From: SIG565 sp045540055
GTDB taxonomy: Bacteria; Bacillota; Clostridia; Oscillospirales; Acutalibacteraceae
Direction of reading: 5' to 3'
NCBI GenBank assembly: GCA_045540055.1
Contig: JAZQGO010000025.1
Location: forward strand, 11,121 to 75,120
Length of the DNA stretch: 64,000 bases
In this document: positions 6,467 through 16,382 of the stretch, piece after piece
Position numbering within the stretch: position 1 is the stretch's first letter
Layout of the letters: every line of letters starts with the position of its first letter
The notes under the pieces: model-generated
Databases searched by the model: none
Seen by the model: only the letters and a program-made list of their open reading frames with translations
What the model was told of the DNA's origin: nothing
Made by a program: the position numbers and the translations under genes

Positions 6467-9400
6467 TTACAATTCGATTTCTCTACCTAAAGTGAAGGAA
6501 TAAATGAGTTTTTGTTTTATAGGCAATTCAAAAATCTTTTGGCACGCTTTAGCGTAAATATTAAGCTGTTCGCTATATGCTGTACTTAAATCCTGCTCAC
6601 TCTTAATTCGGTCAGTTTTAAAGTCTACTACAACAATGCCGCCATCCTCAACAAACACGCAATCGACCGAACCCTGAACTACAATTTTCTCATCCTTCAA
6701 ATTTTCAGGCAAATCGGTATTCAGCTCACCTGCAGAAATTTCGGTTAAGAAACGCATTTCACGCTCTACCCTGTTTGCCCGTTTAAGCCTTTGATAAATA
6801 TCGCTTTCAAAGAAGGTGCGCACTGCATCAGTGTTAATTGCCTCTTTTTCTTTAAAGGTGATAAATTGCCACTCGTAAAGCCGTTCTATTTCGGCCTCAA
6901 TATCGGCTTCGGCGGTCACAAAGTCGGCAAACTGCATAAATCGGTGTGTAGCCGTGCCAATCTGTGACGATGTCATACCCTTTTTAGTCATAAAGGCAGG
7001 TGTAGAAGTAAAGCTATAATCGGTCTTTTCTGCCTTGTGTGCCACCTCGGTAACCGATGCCTTAGACTCAATATTCTGCAGTGCATTATAGGGATATTCA
7101 TACGAAATAGCCGCCGTGATTTTTTGCGCTAATGCTTCATCAGGCGTAATCGCATCTGTCTGCAAGGTCTCGCAATTCTCCTCAACCGACAAAGAGTTAA
7201 AGTCGGTTAATCTGACCGTGATATCCCCTGCATCGCTGTAGGTAATGCCTGTAATTGAGCAGCTTTTGCGTATACAAAAGGATGCCTCGTGCAGTAGCAG
7301 TGCCGAAATTAACCAAGCCGCATATGAGTTGCCGTATGAGATTTTATCGGCATATTCAGGCACGGTTTGACACACAGACAACTGTGCCGAATAGGCCTCA
7401 AATTTTTGTGTTGCATCTTTAAGCGTTGCAGAAATAAACAGTTTTTCCTCTGCTCTGGTCATTGCGACATAAAGAAGTCTTAACTCCTCAGCCAACTGCT
7501 CTTTATGTATGACGGTGGCTATAATCTCTCGAAGCAAAGGTGAAACTGTGACACCGTCGACCGACATTTCGTATTTAAATGCTATGCCCGACTTTTCGTC
7601 AATAAGCAGTCTGTCTGATGTGTCGGCATGACTAAAGGTAGCGGCTGCATCAGCAATAATACATACAGGGAACTGTAAGCCTTTGGACTTGTGAATTGTC
7701 ATAAGTGTTACCGAATTTTCACCTGCCAGCGAACCTGCCGCACGAATATTTTTTTCGGCAAGCTTTTCGATATGCTCTATAAACACTGATATATTATTAA
7801 CCGAAGAATTTGCATCGTATGCCGCCGCGAGAGTGCTTAACAACAGCAGATTACTGCGTCGGTTCTCGCCCGACTCCAAGACGCTTACGATATTGATAAT
7901 TCCCGTATCGTCATAAATATAAGAAATCAGTTCTGAAATAGAGCTTGTCGCCGCACAATTAGAATAACGGTTAATAGATGTCAAAAATTCACGGCATTTT
8001 TTATCGCCCTCACCAGCACTCACAATAACGGCAGATAAAAGACTGCCACCGCGCTTTGAAAGCCTGATATTAGCGACCTCGTCGGCGCTGAACATAAACA
8101 CAGGTGACATCAAGGTAGCAGCCAGAGCAATATCTCTCGTGGGGTTTTCAATTACCTTAAGCAGTGAAAAAATCATCTGAATTTCGGCAGTTTTTACATA
8201 CCCGTCAAGGTCATACGAAACGGGTATACCGTATTTTTCAAGCAAGGCAGCATATGTCGCGCCCTTATTTGCAAGCGATCTGAAAAGCAAGGTAAAATCG
8301 CTGAATCTCGGTTTTCGCAAAAGCTTTGTCTGTTTATCGGTAACGACGCCATTCTTTATAAAGTTATGAATAAATTCAGCGACATTCTTGGCATCGGCCT
8401 CAGTAGAGCTTGCAGCACCCGACGGGTCAACAAATGCAATCTCAACGTCGGTTTGATTGTTTTCTTCAAATTCTGCCGAGAAAATTAAGTGGTCGCTTTT
8501 ATCATATTTCAGTACACTTTTTTCACCCGTCATCATAATATCGAAAAAGAAGTTTACAAAATCGCATACTCCCTTTCGGCTTCTGAAGTTATTGCCGAGA
8601 ACTATTTTTTTAAGATCATTTTCAGATGCTGAATCAAAAGAAACATACCTATCCTTTTTATCGCTGAAATTTTTAGGATTAGCACCTCTGAAACGGTAGA
8701 TGCTTTGTTTCAGGTCACCAACGACAAATAATTTAGACTCATTATCAGATAAAACCGAAAATAGAATATCCTGCATATTATTGGTATCCTGAAACTCGTC
8801 AACCAACACTTCGTCAAATCGGTTAATTATATTTTCGGCATCTTCCCTTAAAACTATTTCGCCCGATTTATATTCGCATAGCAGCGACAGCGCCAGATGC
8901 TCGGTATCAGAAAAGGTCATAATATTATTTTCTTGGCGCTTTTGCTTGTAAAGTGTAGAAAACTCAAGCGTCAATTTTAAAAGGCTTGCCGTAAGCAGAG
9001 CCGCCGTTTTTGAGTCAGACAGCACCGTTTCATAATCGGCATAAAACAGCTTTTTAAGACCTGCAATTAAAGCCTTTGCCTCATCTCTGAGCGTCTTAGC
9101 ACTTATCGCCTCAGGTATATCGTTTATACCCTTAATACGCGGCAAATCAGCAAACCTAAAGGTAGTTACCAGCTGATGCATTTTATCAAAATCAGATTTT
9201 TTGCAATTTTTCAGTAATATTTCAATATCACGAATGCCGTCAGAAAAATTGGGCACCAGCTTATCACATAACTCGGGTATATACTTAATAGCTTCAATCG
9301 CCACCTGCATTTTATCAATAGCTTGTGTTATCTTTTCTTCTGCAATATTAAACGCTATATCAAAACTGGCGTCAATACTTGTGGTGTTAAAGCAATTTTC

Positions 9401-9982
9401 CAACTGCTCTGCTATCCATTCATCAGGGAAAGGCATATTCTGAGAAAATCTGTAGACCTCTTGAATGTATTTTCTCAAATCGCCCTCATCAAAATCGTTT
9501 GATACCGCATCGGTCAGCATTTTAAATTCATCGGTTGCCTGCGCAAAACTATTATTTAAAACCTCGCTTAAAGCATTTTCTGACAGCAACATTAAATACC
9601 CTTCATCGCCAATGGCAAAATCGGGATTTATGCCTAAACGGTCAAAATTCTCTCTTATAAGCTCAATACAAAATGAGTCGATAGTACATATTTTTGCATT
9701 TCGCAATTGAAGCCTTTGTTTAACAAGAAAATGATTGTCGGGGTCTTTACGACACTCCTCATTAAGTCTCTTTTCAATACGAATACGCATTTCCTTTGCG
9801 GCAGCATCGGTAAAGGTTACAACCAACAGTCTGTCGGCATCTATCGGGTTTTCACCGCATAGCTTCTGAATAACCCTCTCAACTAAAACCGCCGTCTTGC
9901 CCGAACCTGCCGCGGCCGACACGAGCGTTCCCGAAGACGCAAAAATGGCGTTCTTCTGGGGTTTTGTAGGATTAAATGCCAT
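6467..9982 (-). CDS. addA: ATP-dependent helicase/nuclease subunit A
   Basis: AddA is the UvrD-like 3'-5' helicase and nuclease subunit of AddAB, which resects double-strand breaks and recognises Chi in Firmicutes. The 1171-residue protein carries Walker A SAAAGSGKTAVLVERV (about 22-37), the motif II DEFQDTNNMQ, VGDLKQSIYRFRGA (motif III), LMTIHKSKGLQFPV (motif V), LRLLYVAMTRAEEKL (motif VI), and a C-terminal RecB-like nuclease with VDCVFVEDGGIVVVDFKTD. ATG at 9982 overlaps the addB stop (TAATG) with GAGGAGGTG upstream, so translation is probably coupled to addB. Length is typical. The gene ends at a bidirectional terminator shared with spoVFB. Confidence 0.96.
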   Translation of the reverse strand: MAFNPTKPQKNAIFASSGTLVSAAAGSGKTAVLVERVIQKLCGENPIDADRLLVVTFTDAAAKEMRIRIEKRLNEECRKDPDNHFLVKQRLQLRNAKICTIDSFCIELIRENFDRLGINPDFAIGDEGYLMLLSENALSEVLNNSFAQATDEFKMLTDAVSNDFDEGDLRKYIQEVYRFSQNMPFPDEWIAEQLENCFNTTSIDASFDIAFNIAEEKITQAIDKMQVAIEAIKYIPELCDKLVPNFSDGIRDIEILLKNCKKSDFDKMHQLVTTFRFADLPRIKGINDIPEAISAKTLRDEAKALIAGLKKLFYADYETVLSDSKTAALLTASLLKLTLEFSTLYKQKRQENNIMTFSDTEHLALSLLCEYKSGEIVLREDAENIINRFDEVLVDEFQDTNNMQDILFSVLSDNESKLFVVGDLKQSIYRFRGANPKNFSDKKDRYVSFDSASENDLKKIVLGNNFRSRKGVCDFVNFFFDIMMTGEKSVLKYDKSDHLIFSAEFEENNQTDVEIAFVDPSGAASSTEADAKNVAEFIHNFIKNGVVTDKQTKLLRKPRFSDFTLLFRSLANKGATYAALLEKYGIPVSYDLDGYVKTAEIQMIFSLLKVIENPTRDIALAATLMSPVFMFSADEVANIRLSKRGGSLLSAVIVSAGEGDKKCREFLTSINRYSNCAATSSISELISYIYDDTGIINIVSVLESGENRRSNLLLLSTLAAAYDANSSVNNISVFIEHIEKLAEKNIRAAGSLAGENSVTLMTIHKSKGLQFPVCIIADAAATFSHADTSDRLLIDEKSGIAFKYEMSVDGVTVSPLLREIIATVIHKEQLAEELRLLYVAMTRAEEKLFISATLKDATQKFEAYSAQLSVCQTVPEYADKISYGNSYAAWLISALLLHEASFCIRKSCSITGITYSDAGDITVRLTDFNSLSVEENCETLQTDAITPDEALAQKITAAISYEYPYNALQNIESKASVTEVAHKAEKTDYSFTSTPAFMTKKGMTSSQIGTATHRFMQFADFVTAEADIEAEIERLYEWQFITFKEKEAINTDAVRTFFESDIYQRLKRANRVEREMRFLTEISAGELNTDLPENLKDEKIVVQGSVDCVFVEDGGIVVVDFKTDRIKSEQDLSTAYSEQLNIYAKACQKIFELPIKQKLIYSFTLGREIEL

Positions 9983-12900
9983 TATTTCACCTCCTCATTG
10001 ATTTTGAGTAAAACCTCTGAATTTTTCATTTTTTCAGCCTTAATGTGTGGCTTGTCCTCAATACAACAAATAGAGTAATAATCACAATATTTGCATGCGT
10101 CGCTATCAAGTCCGTCGGTGGGTGTGGCACCGATTTCGCCGTTATAAATACAGCTACCCATATTTTTAAGCAGCTTATCAATATAGTCAAAAATACCTTC
10201 AAACATTTCTGGTGATACAAATGAATTGTTTTTGATTTTACCCTCTTTTGTGTATTCAAGCTTTGGAATAAACTCGCCTGAATTCTCTTTATCCATCGCG
10301 CGCACAATTTCCTCGTCCTCAAGAATTATACCGTTCATGGTAAGTTTTGTGTCCTCCCTTTCCCTTTTGGACGGCATATACAAAACGCCTGCAGGAAGCA
10401 GAGAATTTAAGTCCGCATTACCGCAACGGATAACGGAATACAGGTAGATCAGCATCTGCATATTAAGGCCTAACAGAATATCGGGCAGCTTGAATATTTT
10501 AGTACCGGTCTTATAGTCTACAACCCTTAAGTAGCCCCGCCACATATCAACTCGGTCAATACTGCCGATAATTGAAAACTGCGCCTGCTCACCCACGGTT
10601 ATAGGACGGCTTTCAACCGTCTTACCACTGCCTATTTCTAATTCGCAATAGGCGGGTTTAAAGTCGGACTGTGAAAATTCACGAACAATGTGGTAAACCA
10701 CATCCTTTACAATAAGCGCAATTTTGGTGACCAAAAACTTAAGTCGCTCGGTTTCAATACTGCGATATCCCGGTATGCCCGATAAATAATCGTTAATATA
10801 ATCATCAACAAGTCTATCGGTCTGCGGGCGGTCTAATTGGGTAAGCCTGTCGCCCTGCTCGGTAATGATGCGTTGCATAACATAATGCACAATGGTACCT
10901 CGCTGAAGCGCATCAAAGCTTGCAGGTTGAATTCTCTTAAGTCCCAAGCCATATTTACAAAAATATGAAAAACGGCAACGGTGGAAGGTGTCAAACTGCG
11001 TAGCAGACATAAATATATTCTTACCGAATAACCTGTCGGCCGTCTTACTTTCTATGAATGATTTCGTCTTATCGCTGGTGTGGATATATTTTTCGATTGA
11101 AATATCACTTATATCTTTAAGTGCCAGCTCGATAGTTTTTGAAAAACGTGGATTTTTACGGTATTCGCCACACATTTTGGTTTCAGCCGTACTAAAGGTT
11201 TCGGGCATTGCTTCTTCAGCACTCAGTTTATCATAATCTAAAACCTTTAAACTAGGTATAAAGCTCGCCAGTGTATCAACAATGATTGATGGCTCAGACG
11301 GTTTACCGTCACTACTGTTTGATGAATATGATAAAAATAGGCGTTCACTTGCACAACAAAGCGAAGTATAGGCAAGATAATCTTCATCTATTACCGCCGT
11401 AAAGCCGGTGCCGCTAAGCTCTAAACCGCCCTCTATCAGCCGCTGTCTTTCGCTATCAGCAAAGATACCCTTAGAGCTGACGGCTTTCGGGAATTCGTTC
11501 TGATTAAGTCCCAGAATAAAGGCAACCTTTGGTCTTGACGGCTTGATACGGTCAGCAGAGCCGAAGGTTACTTCGTCAAGCATTTGCGGAATATTACCGA
11601 TTGTCGCATAGCTTACCGCCAGTTTCCACGCATCTATAAATTCCTTTACAGTTACTTCCTTTTCGGGCAGGCACTTAACTATGCCGTCGAAAATCTGCAT
11701 AACAATATCCCAAGACTGTCTTGTATCATCAGCCTCGGCCAGCATTCCTTCATCGGTTAATTGAGTTGCGTATCGGTTTAGTTTTTCGGCTACACCGCAT
11801 TCCCTTAAACATGCAAGTATAGCCTTAACCATATCGGCAGGCGTGCCCTTGAATTTATTTAAGAAACTATCAAGCACCGAAACGGTATGACTTCTTATGG
11901 CGTTAATTTTTGAAAGTGCTTTTTTTGCGTCCTCTTTATAATATTCTTTAACGGCGCCAAACTCTCGTGGGTTCATATCCCATTCATCGCGCCACTGCGC
12001 ACCAACAATATTCCAAAGGTAAATGTAATTACTTATTTCGAAAATATCCTCGTTATTGTCAAGCACAAGTCCTGTTTTAAGCAGACTTAAGATATTATCG
12101 GTAGAAAAAGATAAGCATAATGATAGCAAGGAATCAATAAATAACGTCAGCGGCAGATATGTAATGGGCTTACGCTTGTCAGAAAAGCAGAACACACCAT
12201 TAGATTTACAAGCACGGATAACCGACGTCTGATACTTTTCGGCATCGCGACAGATAATAACAAAATCACGATACCTATAGCCACGAGTCCTGACAAGTCG
12301 TCTTATTGTTTGTGCGGCAAACATAGCTTCATCATAATTTGAACTACATCTGCAAAGTGTAATATACTCTGTGGGTGTATCTGATAAATCATCTTTTATA
12401 TTAAGCAAGGCCTTTTCTACAGCGCACAGTTCATCATTCTTATAATACTGCCGGCTAAGTTTTACCGAATCGGCAACAACGCATTTGTGTTTTTCGGCAA
12501 GCCTTTTAATTTTATCGGCTGTTTTTCTGACATTATAAAAAATGTCATTTTTATCACTTTTAAGTTCATCTGTAGTAAGACAGCAAATAACGTCCTTTGC
12601 CTGTGATAAAATACGCTCAATTATCTTATATTGCTGACCCGTAAAGTTTTTAAACGAATCAATATATACCGTCTTATTTTCAAAATATTTGTAGGTTTGC
12701 AGGCTTTCGTTTAATCTGCTGATACTGTCGGCAGGGTCTAAAAACTGAATTCCGAGCAGAGCATTATATGCCCCGTAAATAAGCGCCAAATCATTAAGCT
12801 TATTGTTAAGGTAACTTTCGGTTACGGTATCGGCTACTGATGATAAATCCTCGGGTGAAATCGCATAGGTCTTAAGCTCGGTAATGGTTGAGGCAAGAGT

Positions 12901-13251
12901 TTTAGCAAATCTTGGTGAGTTTTTATATCTACCCCAAAGTTTAAGATTATCTGCAACAGAGCCCATTGCACGAAAAATCAAGAGAACTCTGTCAAATTCG
13001 GTAATAACATCGGCAACACGTCCGCCTACTTTGCGGCAGACTTCATCATAAAGGCGGGTAAAGCTGAGCACCGATACATCGGTAGATGACTTGTCCCCTA
13101 AGGTATGAAGGAGTGTTCGCTCACTCTCAAATGTAAACTGTTCGGGCACAAGCAGTACAACATCCTTACCGTCCCCGACATCTTTTTTGATGCGCTCAAA
13201 AACAGTATAGGTCTTACCTGTAGCGGCTCTGCCGTAAATGAACTGTAACAT
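9982..13251 (-). CDS. addB: ATP-dependent helicase/nuclease subunit B
   Basis: AddB contains an inactivated helicase fold that scans for Chi and a second RecB-type nuclease. The 1089-residue protein starts MLQFIYGRAATGKT with a Walker A. Toward the C terminus it has a nuclease core with GSIDRVDMWRGYLRVVDYKT, and the iron-sulfur cluster cysteines: one in the FDTFHRCRFSYFCKYGLGL segment and three in ACKYCDYYSICC. ATG at 13251 lies 7 bases after GAGGTG and is preferred to the in-frame GTG at 13260. Unusually, that ribosome binding site lies within a long hairpin (13252-13292). The gene is upstream of addA, with which it overlaps by one base. Confidence 0.95.
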   Translation of the reverse strand: MLQFIYGRAATGKTYTVFERIKKDVGDGKDVVLLVPEQFTFESERTLLHTLGDKSSTDVSVLSFTRLYDEVCRKVGGRVADVITEFDRVLLIFRAMGSVADNLKLWGRYKNSPRFAKTLASTITELKTYAISPEDLSSVADTVTESYLNNKLNDLALIYGAYNALLGIQFLDPADSISRLNESLQTYKYFENKTVYIDSFKNFTGQQYKIIERILSQAKDVICCLTTDELKSDKNDIFYNVRKTADKIKRLAEKHKCVVADSVKLSRQYYKNDELCAVEKALLNIKDDLSDTPTEYITLCRCSSNYDEAMFAAQTIRRLVRTRGYRYRDFVIICRDAEKYQTSVIRACKSNGVFCFSDKRKPITYLPLTLFIDSLLSLCLSFSTDNILSLLKTGLVLDNNEDIFEISNYIYLWNIVGAQWRDEWDMNPREFGAVKEYYKEDAKKALSKINAIRSHTVSVLDSFLNKFKGTPADMVKAILACLRECGVAEKLNRYATQLTDEGMLAEADDTRQSWDIVMQIFDGIVKCLPEKEVTVKEFIDAWKLAVSYATIGNIPQMLDEVTFGSADRIKPSRPKVAFILGLNQNEFPKAVSSKGIFADSERQRLIEGGLELSGTGFTAVIDEDYLAYTSLCCASERLFLSYSSNSSDGKPSEPSIIVDTLASFIPSLKVLDYDKLSAEEAMPETFSTAETKMCGEYRKNPRFSKTIELALKDISDISIEKYIHTSDKTKSFIESKTADRLFGKNIFMSATQFDTFHRCRFSYFCKYGLGLKRIQPASFDALQRGTIVHYVMQRIITEQGDRLTQLDRPQTDRLVDDYINDYLSGIPGYRSIETERLKFLVTKIALIVKDVVYHIVREFSQSDFKPAYCELEIGSGKTVESRPITVGEQAQFSIIGSIDRVDMWRGYLRVVDYKTGTKIFKLPDILLGLNMQMLIYLYSVIRCGNADLNSLLPAGVLYMPSKREREDTKLTMNGIILEDEEIVRAMDKENSGEFIPKLEYTKEGKIKNNSFVSPEMFEGIFDYIDKLLKNMGSCIYNGEIGATPTDGLDSDACKYCDYYSICCIEDKPHIKAEKMKNSEVLLKINEEVK

Positions 13252-13292
13252 AAGACTCACCTCATGATATATTTTATCATAAGGTGAGTCTT
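13252..13292 (-). promoter_or_regulatory. Long hairpin covering the addB ribosome binding site
   Basis: Two 18-base arms (13252-13269 and 13275-13292) pair at 17 of 18 positions with a 5-base loop. On the minus strand the 3' arm contains GAGGTG and ends directly at the addB ATG, so folding would hide the ribosome binding site. Read on the plus strand it is followed by TTTTTT, but there is no plus-strand gene for it to terminate. Confidence 0.6.
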
Positions 13293-13294
13293 TT

Positions 13295-13564
13295 TTAAAG
13301 TAAAAATATGTACCTTAAACACGCAAAAAGACATATTACAGGCACATTTCCTATCAAAGTACCAATAACCGTACACTCGTTTATAGGAATTTTGACGCCT
13401 GTCGCAAAGCTTGTAAGGTTAATTATGGCAAAAACCGTAATCGAAATTGTTGTATTTAAGAGTAAATACCGCTTTTTGTTTTTAATTTTAACGAAAAAGT
13501 ATATGTAAAAAATCAAATACAATCCTAAAAAAATCCATACACACCAATTAAAAATTTCCATCAT
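13295..13564 (-). CDS. Small membrane protein, BofA-like
   Basis: An 89-residue protein with about three membrane segments. Its C-terminal part, AIINLTSFATGVKIPINECT followed by VIGTLIGNVPVICLFACLRYI, follows the pattern of BofA (PF07441: N-L/M-x-G-x-x-G-I/V-x-I/V-P-I-N-x-x-T, G-x-L-G-x-P/V, then K/RxxI at the end). BofA holds the SpoIVFB protease inactive and delays pro-sigma-K processing in the mother cell. The family match is by eye and the usual GILGIPG loop is changed to TLIGNVPV, so the assignment is tentative. ATG at 13564 (or 13561) has AAGGTG upstream. It ends 2 bases before the addB leader hairpin and is probably co-transcribed with addBA. Confidence 0.5.
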   Translation of the reverse strand: MMEIFNWCVWIFLGLYLIFYIYFFVKIKNKKRYLLLNTTISITVFAIINLTSFATGVKIPINECTVIGTLIGNVPVICLFACLRYIFLL

Positions 13565-13618
13565 TCCAGCACCTTTATATTATTTATATAATATTATGCT
13601 GAAACAGCGAAAAATATT

Positions 13619-13644
13619 AAAAGCAGTCCAAAAGGACTGCTTTT
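13619..13644 (-). terminator. rhaA terminator
   Basis: An 11-bp perfect stem AAAAGCAGTCC / GGACTGCTTTT with an AAAA loop, just after the rhaA stop codon. Confidence 0.85.
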
Positions 13645-13647
13645 ACT

Positions 13648-14886
13648 TTATCTCTTTAAGAGAACTTCTTTTTCATATTCTCTTACAATATTTAACCATT
13701 CGTTATCACTCGGTACGCCCGACTGCTTGCAGAACTCATCCCACACCTCGCCTAACGGATAGGTTTTAACCTGCTCCTGCAGTACCATAAGCGAGGTATA
13801 GTCCATATCATCCTGCATCTTTGCAAGTGCGGCATTGGGTGATAAAAGTGCATAAAGTAATGCCTTTTGTGCGTTGCGCATACCCACAATCCAAGCGGCG
13901 ACACGGTTGATTGACGCATCAAAATAGTCAAGCGCTATAAGAACTCTGTCAAGCGCATTGTTACGCACGATTTCCTTCATAATCTCTCTTGTTTCATCAT
14001 CAAATAAAACAACGTGGTCGCTATCCCAACGAACAGGACGTGAAACGTGAAGCGCAACCTTGTCGTTAAAGAGTAGCATTGAGGAAATTTTATCCGAAAC
14101 ATATTCGGTTGGATGATAATGACCGTTATCCATAAGCGGTGTGATGTTATTTTTAGCAGAATAGCTGATATAAAATTCGCTTGAACCGACTGTATAGGAT
14201 TCAACACCGATACCGAAAACCTTTGATTCAAGTGTAACAATTACCTTGTTTTTATCATATTCGGTCTCAAAAATCTTATCGAGAGAAGCCTTAAGACGTG
14301 CACGAGGAGCCAAGCGGTCGGCAGGAATATCCTTAAGGCCGTCGGGTACCCAAATATTCATAACGGTGGGTTTACCCAGCTCATCGGCAAAATATTCCGA
14401 AATTTTTATACAAGCAATACAGTGTCTGATCCAGAATTCACGAATTTCCTTATCGGGATGAGATAAGGTCATTCCGTCAGCCTTTGGATGTGAGAAACAG
14501 GTCGGGTTAAAGTCAAGACCTACACCATGCTTTTTAGCGAACTCAACCCACTTTTTAAAGTGCTTAGGCTCTAAAGCATCACGGTCTGCCCACTCGCCGC
14601 CCTCAAAAATAGGATAGCAAGCATGAAGATTGATTTTATGAGTACCTGGAATTAAGGACATTGCCTTTTCAATGTCTGCCATCAGCTCCTGCGGTGTGGT
14701 GGCACGACCGGGATAATTACCCGTAGTCTGAATACCGCCCGTCAAGTCTCCGACCGTGTCAAAACCGATAACGTCGTCACCCTGCCAACAATGCATTGAA
14801 ATTGATACATTTTTAAGTGTATCAATGGCCTTGTCTGTATCTATACCTAAAGCGGCATACTTGTTTTTTGCTTCAATATAAGACAT
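13648..14886 (-). CDS. rhaA: L-rhamnose isomerase
   Basis: Interconverts L-rhamnose and L-rhamnulose, a metal-dependent TIM-barrel enzyme in the cytoplasm. The 412-residue protein matches the family in length. It shows the N-terminal SMHCWQGDDVIGF block, the GIQTTGNYPGRATTPQELMAD block, GLDFNPTCFSHPKADG, and GVESYTVGSSEFYISYSAKN, then PLMDNGHYHPTEYVSDK with metal and substrate ligands. ATG at 14886 follows GAGGAGATATAGTT. It is the second gene after rhaB. No rhamnulose-1-phosphate aldolase (rhaD), transporter or regulator is adjacent, so the rest of the pathway must lie elsewhere. Confidence 0.96.
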   Translation of the reverse strand: MSYIEAKNKYAALGIDTDKAIDTLKNVSISMHCWQGDDVIGFDTVGDLTGGIQTTGNYPGRATTPQELMADIEKAMSLIPGTHKINLHACYPIFEGGEWADRDALEPKHFKKWVEFAKKHGVGLDFNPTCFSHPKADGMTLSHPDKEIREFWIRHCIACIKISEYFADELGKPTVMNIWVPDGLKDIPADRLAPRARLKASLDKIFETEYDKNKVIVTLESKVFGIGVESYTVGSSEFYISYSAKNNITPLMDNGHYHPTEYVSDKISSMLLFNDKVALHVSRPVRWDSDHVVLFDDETREIMKEIVRNNALDRVLIALDYFDASINRVAAWIVGMRNAQKALLYALLSPNAALAKMQDDMDYTSLMVLQEQVKTYPLGEVWDEFCKQSGVPSDNEWLNIVREYEKEVLLKR

Positions 14887-14909
14887 AACTATATCTCCTC
14901 GTATATTTA

Positions 14910-16310
14910 TTAATTTTCAAATCTTGTGAGCTTTGAAGACGCTGCAATACAGCGTCTTGCAGCCTTAAGGTCGGCAAGGTCACCGTTAGCAATCATTTGA
15001 ACTGCCAAGTTACCGATAGCAGTCGCCTCTGACGGACCTGCAATTACGGTTTTGCCTGTGTATTTAGCGGTAAGACTGTTAAGATATTCGTCCTTTGAGC
15101 CACCGCCTACAATATGTATAGTATCATATTTTTGACCTGTTAGTGCTTCAATTTCTTCGCAGGCATTCTTATAGCAAACCGCAAGACTGTTGTAAATAAC
15201 AGCGGCAATTTCGCCAACCGTTTCTGGCACCTTCTGACCCGAAGTGGCGCAAGCGATCTTTACAGCCTCAATCATACTGTCGGGCGCTAAGAACATATCG
15301 TCCTGACAGTTAACAATTGACTTAATATCTGCCGCCATAGCCTGCTGACAAATTGCATCAAAGGAATATTTATTATCCCATTCCTTTTTAACCGACTGTA
15401 GCATCCAAAGTCCCATAATGTTTTTAAGATAACGGAAGCGGTAATCATAACCGCCCTCGTTAGTGAGGTTGGCTTTACGGCTTCCTTCCGAACAATTTGC
15501 CTTCTTAATTTCGGTGCCGAGTAGTGACCAAGTACCAGAGCTTATATATAGCGCAGTATCTTCCTCGACAGGTACCGCCACAACGGCAGAGCCTGTATCG
15601 TGTGTTGCGGGTAATACAACCGACGCATTAAAGCCGACCTTAGCGGCAATATCAGCAGTCAGAGGCCCTACAACCGTACCGGGCTTGCAAATCTTTTGGA
15701 AAATTCTTCTCGGATAGCCCAGTTTATCAATAAGCTCATAATTCCAATCCTTTGTTTCGGGGTCAACGAGTTGCGAAGTTGTACATTCGGTGTATTCGGC
15801 ATTTTTTTCGCCCGTAAGCACAAAGGTCAGATATTCAGGTATCATAAGCATTGCCTGTGCTTTTTCAAGCTGTTCGGGATTTTGCTTCTTTAACGCCATT
15901 AACTGATAAATGGTGTTGTACTTCTGCTTTTGAATACCCGAAATATAATAAAGCTCCTCTTCACTGTAAAATTCGCCAATATACTTTTCCATACCATTGG
16001 TACGGGAATCTCTGTAACCAACAACATCACCGATGATTTCATCATTTTCATCAAGCAGCGCAAAGTCAACACCCCAGGTGTCGATACCGATGGTTGCCGG
16101 TATCTTACCTATTTCACTGCATTTCTTAATGCCGTTGATAACTTCATTCTTAAGGTTTTCGATGTCCCAACATAAATGACCGTCAATCTTATTCAGTCCG
16201 TTAGAAAAGCGGTAGATTTCTTCGGTTTTAATTTTACCGTTTTCAAGACTTCCTAAAATGTGACGACCACTGGAAGCACCTATGTCTATTGCTAAATAAT
16301 ACGTAGGCAT
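14910..16310 (-). CDS. rhaB: Rhamnulokinase
   Basis: Phosphorylates L-rhamnulose to rhamnulose-1-phosphate (FGGY kinase family). The 466-residue protein has the N-terminal YYLAIDIGASSGRHILG phosphate loop, GIDTWGVDFALLDE, VLPATHDTGSAVVAVP, and the C-terminal adenosine motif IHIVGGGSKDEYLN with GPSEATAIGN. ATG at 16310 follows TAGGAGGTGG. It leads the rhaBA pair; the stretch upstream to 16383 is A/T-rich and I cannot name a clear promoter or operator there. Confidence 0.95.
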   Translation of the reverse strand: MPTYYLAIDIGASSGRHILGSLENGKIKTEEIYRFSNGLNKIDGHLCWDIENLKNEVINGIKKCSEIGKIPATIGIDTWGVDFALLDENDEIIGDVVGYRDSRTNGMEKYIGEFYSEEELYYISGIQKQKYNTIYQLMALKKQNPEQLEKAQAMLMIPEYLTFVLTGEKNAEYTECTTSQLVDPETKDWNYELIDKLGYPRRIFQKICKPGTVVGPLTADIAAKVGFNASVVLPATHDTGSAVVAVPVEEDTALYISSGTWSLLGTEIKKANCSEGSRKANLTNEGGYDYRFRYLKNIMGLWMLQSVKKEWDNKYSFDAICQQAMAADIKSIVNCQDDMFLAPDSMIEAVKIACATSGQKVPETVGEIAAVIYNSLAVCYKNACEEIEALTGQKYDTIHIVGGGSKDEYLNSLTAKYTGKTVIAGPSEATAIGNLAVQMIANGDLADLKAARRCIAASSKLTRFEN

Positions 16311-16382
16311 ATTGCCACCTCCTAATATATCAAATATATAATACTATAAATTACCATAAAAATCTATAGTTTTGATAAAAAA

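Noticed and set aside
13252..13297. Plus-strand intrinsic terminator at the addB start
   Set aside because: Stem plus T6 looks like one, but no plus-strand gene lies upstream for at least 6 kb; treated as an addB leader hairpin instead.
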